From SB15 sp964639245 (GTDB taxonomy: Bacteria; Chloroflexota; Anaerolineae; Aggregatilineales; J027): DNA of 64,000 nt. The stretch spans positions 62,001-126,000 of the forward strand of contig CAZXCU010000001.1 of assembly GCA_964639245.1 (NCBI GenBank), in the 5' to 3' direction. Position 1 is the first letter of the stretch, and every line of letters begins with the position of its first letter. A program made the position numbers and the translations under genes. This document shows, one piece after another, positions 1 through 8,128 of the stretch. Below the pieces are notes generated by a model. The model saw nothing but the letters and a program-made list of their open reading frames with translations, did no database searches and was not told the origin of the DNA.

Positions 1-2259
1 GTCAACCAGTAAGTTAAGTGTAACGATTCCCGTTAACGGACTACCATTAGTCAATCCTTCTAAGGTGGCATTGTATTGAATACTAGGGGCAAGAGTCCGT
101 AGTTCCTCCCAACGCCCTAACAAAATTGTTGCTTCTTCATCTAAAACGTCAATCCGCAGCATTTCTGATTTCGGGGTTGTGCTGCCATCAGAAAAATGGG
201 TTTTATTAATATCCCATGTCAGTACAGCCTGTCCATTACTAACGAGACTACGCGCTCTTTCTGTCCCGTCCGTATATAAAATAACGACTTTTGCTTCGGG
301 AAAGCCCGCCGCATTGACCGTCACAGTAGTTGTGCCGTTTAAGGTGTTCTCACGTTCATTGCTAAAGGACACTGCCGTGAGAGAACGATAAATATTAATT
401 GGTGTGGATTGTAAATAGGTGATTCCGCTGCTGGAGGTTAATACCGTAGCAAGGACATAGCTTCCAGTAGCATATTGAGATGTATCCAGAACATAATTTA
501 TAGTGCCTGTATTGTCTTCGGCAAGTAAGGTAAGCTGATCATTCTTGTCAATCAAGATCAACCCCAGCTTAGTTCCCGCCAGCAGCGCGGGCGTGATTCC
601 TGCTCGCAGTTCAAAACGCCCATTGAGCGGAATAACAGGATTTCCTTCTAATTGAGCAGGTAGACCCTCAAAAGATAATATATAGTTTGGAGCGCGAACC
701 GCTTCTATAGAGTCTTTTGTCCAACGAGCCAGAAGCGTTTTTTGTACAGCGTTCCATACTTCCACTCGCAAAGCAATCTGCTGAGATTCTGGTGTGGCCG
801 GGTCATTGAAGAGGTTATTTTCAACATCCCAGATGAGTTGCGTTTCACCATCGCGGGAAAGGGGTTGGATGATGACTCCTTCGCTTCCATCAACTTTAGG
901 ATAATATAGCCGAACTTCCTGTGCGGTTTGGCTGTAGGCGCTCGTGAAAGCGGTCAGCAATACTTGCCCGCTTAGAATTTCTGGCAGTTCCACCTGGAGA
1001 TTGGCATCATAAACGTTGACAATGGCAGAACCCCGAGCAATAGGTGTCTGTCCGATGAATATAGTGGCTTGAATATCCACCAAGCCTATCGCAGAACCGG
1101 GTGCTTGAGTATCCCACTGACAGGTTGCACTATCTTCCGCACAAGCTAACGGAGCACCGTTAGCAGTAAAAACATAACGATAGGTTTGAGAAGTATCTAA
1201 GATCGGGTTGGTGATCAGTGTTAGCGGCACGAGGCCGGTGACTTGCTTATCTGCTGGCAATCCATCAAAAGTAAGGCTGTAATCGGTTTCTAGATAGTTG
1301 ATGGTTGTCTGGTCAATTGCCTGTGTGTTGTCTAGTTGGAGGGTAAGTAACACTGTATTTTCACCAGAAATCAGACCTTGATCTCGGATTGCAGCAAGGT
1401 CAAAACTGGCTTCATATTGAGTATAAAGGACATCTAGGATATTAGTCAGATTACTTGCAAGACTAGTTTCAACCCCGTTGCGGGTCAATTCGCCTTCGTG
1501 AAGATAAGCATAGCCACCTGTTTTGTCGGCGAAGAAATTCGCAAGGGAGGGGTCAACCGTTTGTCCTAAAGCCACATTGGGTAAAGAAATGTAGAAAATA
1601 GGAATATGCGCTGCTTTGGCCCGGTCGGCATGGCTACCTAAATTGCTCAAATCGGCTGTGCCTATCGCATCTGTGACAACTACCAATGCTTTTTGACCCT
1701 GTGTATTGTCTTGCACTAAGCGGTCAATACCTGCCGAAACTCCTACCACAACCACATTAGAATCTTGTGGTACGCGTTCACGTGTCAACTGGTTCACAAA
1801 TGCCGCAGCAGTTTCAAAATCAGAAGAAATGGGAAACTCCCCTTCAATTTCGTTGCTAAATGCGACCAGTCCCACGCGGGCATTAGGCAAATTTTGCATA
1901 GATGTTACGAAGGTAGGCAGTTGATTTTTAACTACATCCAGTTCCATTGAGTCTGTAACATCGACCACAATCATCAAGGTGAGGGGCACAAGTTGATCCA
2001 GAACAAGGGGATTAATGAATTCGGGGCTGATTGGTTGTAATCCGCCTAGCTGGGCACTAAGCTGTTGGGGTGTCAGTACATCCGGTGCGCTGCCATCTTC
2101 TCCTATCACCGATAGGCGCATTTTTAGCTTGTTGTCATTGGTTTGTTCTGCTTCTATTATCCGCAGACGTATTTGGGTTTGTTCTTGTGAAAATGCGGAT
2201 GGTGTTAAAGAAACTATCAATATAAGGAATATGAAGCTGAATGATAGTATGTGTTTCAT
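1..2259 (-). CDS. Secreted von Willebrand factor A domain protein (3' end outside window)
   Basis: The reading frame is open from the ATG at 2259 to the left edge, giving 753 residues without a stop. An N-terminal signal peptide (hydrophobic FSFIFLILIVSL, then SAFSQ) is followed by a VWA domain from about residue 90. Its MIDAS motif is D100-V-T-D-S-M, within the hydrophobic strand LTLMIVVD, and a second acidic loop reads VVVTDA. The remainder is beta-rich and probably consists of repeated Ig/bacterial surface domains (several 'VxLTLxLD' and 'GxVxLT' strands). It starts 7 bp after the stop of the FHA-PP2C gene and is the last visible gene of the 7.9-to-1 kb operon. A role as an exported sensor or adhesin linked to the phosphatase is inferred. 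The exact function is unknown. Confidence 0.85.
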   Translation of the reverse strand, partial: MKHILSFSFIFLILIVSLTPSAFSQEQTQIRLRIIEAEQTNDNKLKMRLSVIGEDGSAPDVLTPQQLSAQLGGLQPISPEFINPLVLDQLVPLTLMIVVDVTDSMELDVVKNQLPTFVTSMQNLPNARVGLVAFSNEIEGEFPISSDFETAAAFVNQLTRERVPQDSNVVVVGVSAGIDRLVQDNTQGQKALVVVTDAIGTADLSNLGSHADRAKAAHIPIFYISLPNVALGQTVDPSLANFFADKTGGYAYLHEGELTRNGVETSLASNLTNILDVLYTQYEASFDLAAIRDQGLISGENTVLLTLQLDNTQAIDQTTINYLETDYSLTFDGLPADKQVTGLVPLTLITNPILDTSQTYRYVFTANGAPLACAEDSATCQWDTQAPGSAIGLVDIQATIFIGQTPIARGSAIVNVYDANLQVELPEILSGQVLLTAFTSAYSQTAQEVRLYYPKVDGSEGVIIQPLSRDGETQLIWDVENNLFNDPATPESQQIALRVEVWNAVQKTLLARWTKDSIEAVRAPNYILSFEGLPAQLEGNPVIPLNGRFELRAGITPALLAGTKLGLILIDKNDQLTLLAEDNTGTINYVLDTSQYATGSYVLATVLTSSSGITYLQSTPINIYRSLTAVSFSNERENTLNGTTTVTVNAAGFPEAKVVILYTDGTERARSLVSNGQAVLTWDINKTHFSDGSTTPKSEMLRIDVLDEEATILLGRWEELRTLAPSIQYNATLEGLTNGSPLTGIVTLNLLVD

Positions 2260-2266
2260 AGATAAG

Positions 2267-3691
2267 TTAATCTTTCCGACCTTTCCAGAAGTTCCAGAGT
2301 TTACGTTTCGTCTCTGAGCTGTTCTCGGGGTGTGTATCTAGCTCACGGAGTGATGGAAGTTGAAATGGCGTAGTTGACCGAAAAATACGTTGAGCATCGT
2401 CTTTTGTATAAACAATTTCCTGAAAAACCGGTTTGGTCTCTGCCGAAAGGTCTGCGCTTACAACAATGCAGGAAAAATTGTCTTTAGCACCTCCATCTAA
2501 GACCTTATCGACCCAAGTAGACGTTAGGGTGGTTGTGTCCCGGATTTGAGCAAGACCGCTCTGGATTTCACTTGCCTTTATCATGGTTGGGTATAGCCCG
2601 TCCGTACATAGCACCCAGCGATCTCCCGGTAATACCCGTTGTACCCATGTGCCCGGTTTATAGTGAGTCATAGTGGGGTCGCCTAACGAATACTTCAAAA
2701 CCGAACGGTTGTCAGGATCATTATGGTTCTTGGTTATTTCCTGTAGGAAAACATGATTAGGATCTTTTACACCTTCAAAAAAAAGGCCGGGCGAATCCCC
2801 CAAATGTACTAAATACCAGCTGTTTTTGTGCAAGGCTAAAGTGGTCAGTGTAGTAGCAACAATAGTGTCGGTATGCTGGATTTTTGTGAGGTCTTTTCCG
2901 TACTGCACCAAATCTTTATGCACCAGTTCAAAGGCTTCGCGCAAACGATCTTCCGGTTTTTTGTTACCGTGCTCAAAGTAATAATGTAGGACAAATCGTA
3001 CCGCAAATTCGCTGGCATCATCACCATTAGAATGCCCACCCAATCCATCAGCAACCAACCATAAACATTCCAAATCTCCTTGCTGATCCATCCGGCTAAA
3101 ATAGCCAATCGCATCTTCTTGATGACGCTTGTTATTCAATCCACGATCAATCGCACTCACAGTTTTGATTTGCATGTCCTTGACTGTCACGTCGGAGGCA
3201 ATGTATTCATTAAAACGTTGTCGTTCCATAGTCGCCAGAGAGGGGGGAACGTTTTGGGGAGCGGGTTGTGGTGGCGTTTCCCCTAGGTCGGTATTAAAAC
3301 GAGGACGGTCATAGGCCAAAGTTGCCTTATATTTGACCAATCCTATCTGTACAATGGCGCCATCATAAATCGCCGCACGGGCATCGTCTGGTGTATTGGC
3401 CATGTGCAGAGACGGGACAATCTGGTTATTCACCTTTAAAACGGTGTCTAAGTTTTGAGTATTGTTGAAAAGAATGAAATGGGGATCATCTCCGTCCTCA
3501 AAAAAAATCCGTGATTTGAAGGTGTCCGTGCGGATGTCTATGGACTGTGTGACTGCCGACATAGAAAACGTTTCGCCATGGCGAAACGCGAGACCCGATT
3601 CGCTAGTCTCGCCTGTGTTTTCATCCACAAGCTCATACAAGCGCAATACCCACTTTTTCTGCTGATTGGTAGGCTTAGTCTCCGGGGTCAT
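2267..3691 (-). CDS. FHA-like / PP2C-type Ser/Thr protein phosphatase
   Basis: 474 residues. Residues 14-130 look like a degenerate FHA or FHA-like beta-sandwich without the canonical GR..S..H. Residues 170-420 are a PP2C (PPM) phosphatase: RGLNNKRHQED (183-193), the metal-binding DGLGGH (215-220), a HLGDSPGLFF strand, TDGLYP, and DNFS (404-407). These give the aspartates needed for the two-metal site. It would remove phosphate from Ser/Thr, typically opposing a Hanks-type kinase, which is not in this window. Its start codon overlaps the preceding gene (ATGA at 3688-3691) and the VWA gene follows after 7 bp, so all three are co-translated. FHA plus PP2C next to WXG100 genes is typical of ESX/type VII-like regulation. 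Confidence 0.9.
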   Translation of the reverse strand: MTPETKPTNQQKKWVLRLYELVDENTGETSESGLAFRHGETFSMSAVTQSIDIRTDTFKSRIFFEDGDDPHFILFNNTQNLDTVLKVNNQIVPSLHMANTPDDARAAIYDGAIVQIGLVKYKATLAYDRPRFNTDLGETPPQPAPQNVPPSLATMERQRFNEYIASDVTVKDMQIKTVSAIDRGLNNKRHQEDAIGYFSRMDQQGDLECLWLVADGLGGHSNGDDASEFAVRFVLHYYFEHGNKKPEDRLREAFELVHKDLVQYGKDLTKIQHTDTIVATTLTTLALHKNSWYLVHLGDSPGLFFEGVKDPNHVFLQEITKNHNDPDNRSVLKYSLGDPTMTHYKPGTWVQRVLPGDRWVLCTDGLYPTMIKASEIQSGLAQIRDTTTLTSTWVDKVLDGGAKDNFSCIVVSADLSAETKPVFQEIVYTKDDAQRIFRSTTPFQLPSLRELDTHPENSSETKRKLWNFWKGRKD

Positions 3692-4149
3692 GAAGGCTTT
3701 TTCCCATTATGATAATTCCCTATTGTCGAGAGATTTCCGTCATCCTCCTCTACCGGGGCAGGGGGCGAAGCACTGCGCTTACGCCAGAACGGCCGACGGT
3801 TTGATCGAGGATTATTGTCAGGAGGTTGGTGATTGCTCGCTGCTGGAGAGTCCACATTCGTGTTAAGCGAACTTAAGGTACGGGCAACAATTTGTTTTTC
3901 CCGTTTAGACGTTTCTTTAGGGGGTAGAGCTTCATTCGTATTAGCAGGTGTAAAATCACGGTCAATGATCTGTTTTTCTCGTTTATGTTGATCTCTGTTC
4001 GAAGAGTGACCAGACATAGACGTGCTACGTGGTGTATCTTTATCTCTCAAAAACACCCGCCCCAAGAGATAAATTGACAGCAGAATAAAGACAGCTGTTG
4101 CAGCGAGCAGAATTCCCACTGCGGCATTAACCACAATGTTAGGTATCAC
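3688..4149 (-). CDS. Small single-pass membrane protein, charged cytoplasmic tail
   Basis: 153 residues. One N-terminal transmembrane segment (about residues 4-30, IVVNAAVGILLAATAVFILL...) is followed by a low-complexity, basic and proline-rich tail. The tail contains the short direct repeat KREKQI(I/V) at about residues 57-62 and 82-87. No catalytic domain is recognised. It overlaps the FHA-PP2C start by 4 bp. The tail carries several Ser/Thr next to basic residues, so it could be a substrate or membrane anchor for the phosphatase and FHA partner, which is inference. It is separated from the WXG genes upstream by a perfect hairpin. Confidence 0.75.
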   Translation of the reverse strand: MIPNIVVNAAVGILLAATAVFILLSIYLLGRVFLRDKDTPRSTSMSGHSSNRDQHKREKQIIDRDFTPANTNEALPPKETSKREKQIVARTLSSLNTNVDSPAASNHQPPDNNPRSNRRPFWRKRSASPPAPVEEDDGNLSTIGNYHNGKKPS

Positions 4150-4203
4150 GGTTACACTTTATTTCTGAATATTTTTACAGAAAAAGGTGGCATCCAGAGC
4201 AGA

Positions 4204-4238
4204 TGACCTGCGGAACAACCGAGCTGTTCCGCAGGTCA
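4204..4238 (-). terminator. Perfect 14-bp stem hairpin between WXG genes and phosphatase genes
   Basis: Arms 4204-4217 and 4225-4238 are exact reverse complements with a 7-base loop. It lies just after the stop of the last WXG100 gene and before the membrane protein/PP2C genes. No T-run follows on the minus strand, so it may act as an attenuator, an mRNA-stabilising 3' end or a processing site rather than a full terminator. Confidence 0.6.
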
Positions 4239-4248
4239 AATACGTTGG

Positions 4249-4557
4249 TTAGCCAGCCTCTGTTGAAGCAAAACGCTGCGAACCAGACGAATCGCCATCG
4301 CGAATTGTTCTAACCGCGCCATCGAGATCAGCAGACATCTCCCGGCAGCTTTCCCCCAGTTTTTTTACTTTGGGTTCAATACGACGCAGGTAACATGCCC
4401 AGACTTCACCCCCGACTAACCCGATGAATGCAGTCGTTTCCAAGACATGAATCAAATCCTGCAATACCTTGTCAATCTGTTCAAGCATATCGCCCGCGGT
4501 TCCAAAGCCACGCGCCATAGCGTCAACTACTTCATAATCCATTTGAAAATCAGCCAT
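4249..4557 (-). CDS. WXG100-like protein (F-x-G variant)
   Basis: 102 residues, all helical, with the WXG100 layout of two helices joined by a turn near the middle. The turn reads TAFIGLVGG (about residues 42-50), with Phe in place of Trp. The C-terminal helix carries regularly spaced hydrophobics (VKKLGESCREMSADLDGAV). WXG100 proteins form helical-hairpin dimers exported by type VII systems. The SD AAGGGG lies 8 bases before the ATG. It is the fourth WXG gene of the operon and may pair with one of its three neighbours. Confidence 0.75.
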   Translation of the reverse strand: MADFQMDYEVVDAMARGFGTAGDMLEQIDKVLQDLIHVLETTAFIGLVGGEVWACYLRRIEPKVKKLGESCREMSADLDGAVRTIRDGDSSGSQRFASTEAG

Positions 4558-4571
4558 TGTGTATCCCCTTG

Positions 4572-4907
4572 TTAAAAGATTTTATCGAACATTTCGCCAA
4601 CGTTTTCAACCAACGTCCGCGCCTGTTCGTCAGCCTGATCGATAATATCCACTGCCATATGAAGTGTAGATGGAATAGGCGAAATTGCCTCGATCAGTTC
4701 TTGAATTTCTTTAAAGATTCGGCTATCGACCTCTTGCAGGAATTCATTCGCACTTTTGCCTTGCCATGCGCCGTCCAAAATTGGCTTAAGCAAATTTGCT
4801 AGCGGGTTATTGATTTCTTTTTCAATCATGTCTAATTGGCTATTGATGCCACCGACTACATCTGCCAAGGCATCTTTTGCCAGTTCAATTAATTGGTTGA
4901 GGGACAT
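4572..4907 (-). CDS. WXG100-type protein (canonical W-x-G)
   Basis: 111 residues, helical, with the turn DGAWQGKSANEF at about residues 45-56 that matches the WXG100 consensus W-x-G followed by a helix cap. It has long amphipathic helices on either side and no signal peptide, as expected for an ESX substrate. It lies 14 bp upstream of the next WXG gene and 24 bp downstream of the previous one, in the same operon. The best candidate for an EsxA/EsxB-like half of a heterodimer with the F/L-variant paralogues; the pairing is inferred. Confidence 0.85.
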   Translation of the reverse strand: MSLNQLIELAKDALADVVGGINSQLDMIEKEINNPLANLLKPILDGAWQGKSANEFLQEVDSRIFKEIQELIEAISPIPSTLHMAVDIIDQADEQARTLVENVGEMFDKIF

Positions 4908-4931
4908 CGTAAAATCCTTTTTTAATCACCT

Positions 4932-5234
4932 TTATAAAAAGCGAGAAGCAGCAGTATCATCAGCTTCTTCAAGAAATGCCCGTGCTGCATCCACATCACG
5001 CGCAAGTTCTTCAAACTTGTCACGGAGTCTTTCGAGACGGTTTGTCAGGCGAGCACGCAGAGCATCACTAAAGGCATCGCCTGCTAGCCCTAACAGCGCG
5101 CCGGCCTCAAGGGTTGAAGCGATTTTTTCCACCGATGCGATTGTGCTGTCCATTTGGCGGGAACACGCTTCAAAGGTGTTTACCATATCCCTCACCATGT
5201 CAAAATCCATGCGTACATCAATATTGTTTGGCAT
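4932..5234 (-). CDS. WXG100-like protein (L-x-G variant)
   Basis: 100 residues, predicted helix-turn-helix hairpin. The turn reads GALLGLAGDAF (about residues 48-58), so Trp is replaced by Leu but the Gly and the downstream 'AF' helix start are kept. The second helix is strongly charged (RLTNRLERLRDKFEELARDVDAARAF) and suits coiled packing. An AAAGGA lies about 12 bases before the ATG. It is flanked on both sides by other WXG genes and shares about one third of its positions by eye with the 5257-5562 protein (FEACSRQM/SDLYSQTEE, AEDDACAQF/ADDTAASRF ends). Confidence 0.75.
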   Translation of the reverse strand: MPNNIDVRMDFDMVRDMVNTFEACSRQMDSTIASVEKIASTLEAGALLGLAGDAFSDALRARLTNRLERLRDKFEELARDVDAARAFLEEADDTAASRFL

Positions 5235-5256
5235 TGTATGAACTATCCTTTCATGC

Positions 5257-5562
5257 TCATTCTAATTTACGAAATTGGGCACAAGCATCGTCCTCAGCTT
5301 GTCCAAAGACGGAGCCAACATGCTTGGTCATGTTACTTGCTTCATCTAACGCCATTGCCAAGCGTTTAATGCTGGGAGTGACCAAGCTGTCCATTTCGTC
5401 ATAAAATGAGTTGGCGCCTAAACCGATCCATCCACCACCGCGCAAATTCTCAACACAGTTGATGACCTGTTGCAGCATTTCTTCCGTTTGGGAATAGAGA
5501 TCACTGATGTGGGCGACAACGGTATCGAGATCAGCATACGTAACTTTTACTTTATCAGCCAT
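5257..5562 (-). CDS. WXG100-type protein (canonical W-x-G)
   Basis: 101 residues from the second ATG (5562), which has AAAGG six bases upstream; the first ATG is three bases earlier. The helical hairpin has the turn GGWIGLGANSFYDEM at about residues 45-59. Almost the same motif (GGWVGGSASAFYDEM) occurs in the N-terminal domain of the long WXG protein at 6535-7863, so the two are clear paralogues. The C-terminus ends AEDDACAQF, also shared. A probable small secreted partner or chaperone-like helical dimer unit of an ESX/type VII-like pathway. Confidence 0.88.
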   Translation of the reverse strand: MADKVKVTYADLDTVVAHISDLYSQTEEMLQQVINCVENLRGGGWIGLGANSFYDEMDSLVTPSIKRLAMALDEASNMTKHVGSVFGQAEDDACAQFRKLE

Positions 5563-5641
5563 CATAAACCTTTCTTAATCTATCAATCAAGCATAACGTC
5601 TTATTCAGAAGTTATAGCCTTATTCGTGTGAATTATTATCC

Positions 5642-5663
5642 TTTTAGCAGGGTTTTGCTAAAA
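5642..5663. other. Hairpin in the 112-bp gap before the WXG100 genes
   Basis: TTTTAGCA (5642-5649) and TGCTAAAA (5656-5663) form an 8-bp stem with a 6-base loop. It lies 15 bp downstream of the stop of the 280-residue gene and 80 bp before the next ATG. It could be a weak terminator or attenuator setting WXG100 levels apart from the upstream genes. The rest of the gap (5566-5677) shows nothing else. Confidence 0.4.
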
Positions 5664-5677
5664 AATTCAGATAATCT

Positions 5678-6520
5678 TTATGAATGTATTACAAGTGGTG
5701 CAGCTAAATACGCTGCAAAGCGTTCTTGAAGCACCATACCCAACTCATTCGTTGCTAGTGGCTCCATGTAGTAAAGCGTTTTTTCATTCTCGCCAGCCAC
5801 AGAATGTAACGCATACCACCCCTGTTGTGTGAACAATAAGCCGAAATTTTCTTCTTTTGGTTCTTGAATTGCCTCGTGGGGAAGTTGCCAGATTCCAACT
5901 GAAACACTTGCGATAACTTCATATCTCAGAATCTGTATAATGGCCTGAGCGTCTTGCACGGTGAGGCCATTTTTTGCAAGACCTTCTACGAGCGCTTTTT
6001 CATTAATGGCTTGAAGGCGCGTCACACTTGCAATTAGCAACGCTGCCGCAGGGATATGCAGGGCAAGGGGTGGTTTTAGATGTGATGCTACGGATGCATT
6101 TCCCCGCATCTCTTGCGCCATATCTTTGATGGCCGTTTCATTGTCAGGCAGAAATGTAAAATAGTGAACGCCTCGATTGGTATGATGTTTGATTTTGAGA
6201 GTTTGCGAGAAATGATACACAACCCCCACGCTATTCCCGGATAAGTCTGTTCTCACCAGACGCACGGTATTAGGCGCACCTGCACAAAAGCCAATTATTC
6301 CAACCAACGCACTTTCTACTACCAAACGTTCATTTTCAATCTGGATATACCCCCGCGCATTGAGGGAACGCTCAGCGCTTCCTAAAAGCTGCTGGTAAGC
6401 GTCGACGGTAAGGTTATCCATCAAATCTGAGGGAAGACCCGGTAGCGTAGGCAATCTCAATACCTGCAAGATGTATAACAGTTCATCATGAGAAAGTGTA
6501 ATTTTTATTTGATCAGTCAT
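5678..6520 (-). CDS. Unknown protein in WXG operon, EspG-like size and position
   Basis: 280 residues, soluble, mixed alpha/beta, no signal peptide. It opens ITLSHDELLYILQVLRLPTLPGL, has a beta-rich middle (PNTVRLVRTDLSGNSVGVVYHF...GVHYFTFL) and ends with helices and another sheet (FGLLFTQQGWYALHS...KTLYYMEPL). The length, the domain style and the place between WXG genes recall EspG-type chaperones that hold ESX substrates. I see no diagnostic motif, so the family assignment is only a suggestion. It lies 14 bp downstream of the long WXG gene and is certainly co-transcribed with it. Confidence 0.6.
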   Translation of the reverse strand: MTDQIKITLSHDELLYILQVLRLPTLPGLPSDLMDNLTVDAYQQLLGSAERSLNARGYIQIENERLVVESALVGIIGFCAGAPNTVRLVRTDLSGNSVGVVYHFSQTLKIKHHTNRGVHYFTFLPDNETAIKDMAQEMRGNASVASHLKPPLALHIPAAALLIASVTRLQAINEKALVEGLAKNGLTVQDAQAIIQILRYEVIASVSVGIWQLPHEAIQEPKEENFGLLFTQQGWYALHSVAGENEKTLYYMEPLATNELGMVLQERFAAYLAAPLVIHS

Positions 6521-6534
6521 CGTGAAATCTCAAA

Positions 6535-7863
6535 TCATTTAAAGGGCCACAGATCTTTGGCGAATTTTTCAGCTTCATCGCTAAAATCAACACGGTCGGT
6601 CACTTCTTCCAGAATACCGCCGTGCGAAATTACGTTGGTGTATCGGTCTACATAGTCATACATTTTGTCAGCGACTTTAAATAATTCTTCTTCAACTGAC
6701 GAAGGCAAAGGAAGTTGTTCAATCAAAACTTCGGAGGTACCAATGACCATATTTCCCAAATGTTCAGCATAAACGCTAGGAAGCTGAGGAACAGTCAATA
6801 CAAAATCGAGTGTATGTCCTCCCAGTTCTATGACGTCTCCAAGCGTTTCCATAGCCTCTTCTGGGTGATTAATCCATTCACTCAACAGCGCGACGGTAGG
6901 AGGCTGGGTTAGTCTAAGAACCATATTGGCTCCATTTTCCAGACTCATATCGTTCAGAAAAGTGTTAACAGAATTCACATACGGTTTAAATAAAGTGTCA
7001 TTTCCAATGTTCGTAACGAGGTCTAAAATATTATTCAAGTCAGAGTCTGCTATGGCATCAGAAAACTCCTTAATCGAATCTGTTAAGGTCTGATACCCGA
7101 TGAGGTTTTCGTTGCCGCCTGTGATGAGGTTACGAAACTCTAAACTGCCACCCTCCACAACGCCGGCAAAAAATTGATGAACATCGTTAATGAGCGTTAT
7201 TTCGCCTATGCCTACTCTGGCAAGGAGAATGTCTAAACCAATACCTACAATTGCCTCGCCTACTGAGTCTGCTAGGTTAAAATCTCCCGCCACTACATCT
7301 TCAAGGATCGAAAACGGTGCGCCCAGTACAGAGGATAGTTCATCGGAAAATACGTCTTTAATAAACTTATTGTTTATAAGAAACTCTGTTCCCTCTGTAC
7401 TAATCCAATGGCCAAGCAAACTTAAGGTTTTGTCGGAAAAAATACTTTGTAGGATAGGAGAGCTTGCAACCATATTGCCCAACGCTTGCCAAAAAGCCGC
7501 TGTATTATTTTGAACGGCATCAAAATAATTTTCGATGCCTCTAATAATATTTATCTCGTCATCACACTGGCAGCTATGAGCAGCATCTTCTTCTGCTAAT
7601 TGAAATATTGATGCGATCTGTAGTGTTGCATGTTCACTTGTATTTAAAGCTTGTACCAGACGCTCAAGCGCGGGCAGTACCAAAGTGTACATTTCATCAT
7701 AAAAGGCGCTGGCGCTGCCACCTACCCAACCACCGTATTCTAATTGTTCTACTAAACGGCGTGTATTATAGAGTGCTGTCTCTATCTCACCAGTTTCTTG
7801 TGAAAAAAGCATGGCAAGATGCTGTAAAGTATCATATTCGGCACGGATTTTCGGACTAGCCAT
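6535..7863 (-). CDS. Long WXG-domain protein, putative type VII-like effector
   Basis: 442 residues from the ATG at 7863, which has AAGGAG eight bases upstream; an in-frame GTG at 7872 lies too close to that SD. Residues 1-105 are a WXG100 domain with GGWVGGSASAFYDEM and the end AEEDAAHSCQC. About 335 residues follow, helical and rather hydrophobic (VGEAIVGIGLDILLARVG..., MVLRLTQPPTVALLSEW), without a recognised enzyme motif. This layout (WXG module plus long C-terminal body) is that of LXG/WXG effectors or ESX scaffold proteins. It heads the operon and diverges from the RHS gene across a 265-bp gap. Confidence 0.8.
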   Translation of the reverse strand: MASPKIRAEYDTLQHLAMLFSQETGEIETALYNTRRLVEQLEYGGWVGGSASAFYDEMYTLVLPALERLVQALNTSEHATLQIASIFQLAEEDAAHSCQCDDEINIIRGIENYFDAVQNNTAAFWQALGNMVASSPILQSIFSDKTLSLLGHWISTEGTEFLINNKFIKDVFSDELSSVLGAPFSILEDVVAGDFNLADSVGEAIVGIGLDILLARVGIGEITLINDVHQFFAGVVEGGSLEFRNLITGGNENLIGYQTLTDSIKEFSDAIADSDLNNILDLVTNIGNDTLFKPYVNSVNTFLNDMSLENGANMVLRLTQPPTVALLSEWINHPEEAMETLGDVIELGGHTLDFVLTVPQLPSVYAEHLGNMVIGTSEVLIEQLPLPSSVEEELFKVADKMYDYVDRYTNVISHGGILEEVTDRVDFSDEAEKFAKDLWPFK

Positions 7864-8128
7864 TGCCAACACTCCTTAAAGCCCCCTGAGGGTGGCAAAA
7901 GATTATTCTATTGTAATAATAATAATATAAAACGTAATTCAGTGATTTTGCAAATTTTGGTATAAAACTTTATTGAATATAATTCCATAAATATTACATT
8001 TTCAATATAACATTAATTTAATGATAAATAACAATAAAGAGTAATAAATATTAACATAGAAGATATACAATATTTCAAGCATAAGACAATTATGTGGCGA
8101 AAACGCAGCAACCATTTACAATTACAAT
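7864..8128. promoter_or_regulatory. A+T-rich divergent intergenic region
   Basis: 265 bp between the WXG operon (leftward) and the RHS gene (rightward). Most of 7905-8080 is strikingly A+T-rich, with several TATAAT/TAATAT-like hexamers. Promoters for both directions must lie here, but I cannot assign -35/-10 pairs with confidence. No operator repeat was seen. Confidence 0.45.
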
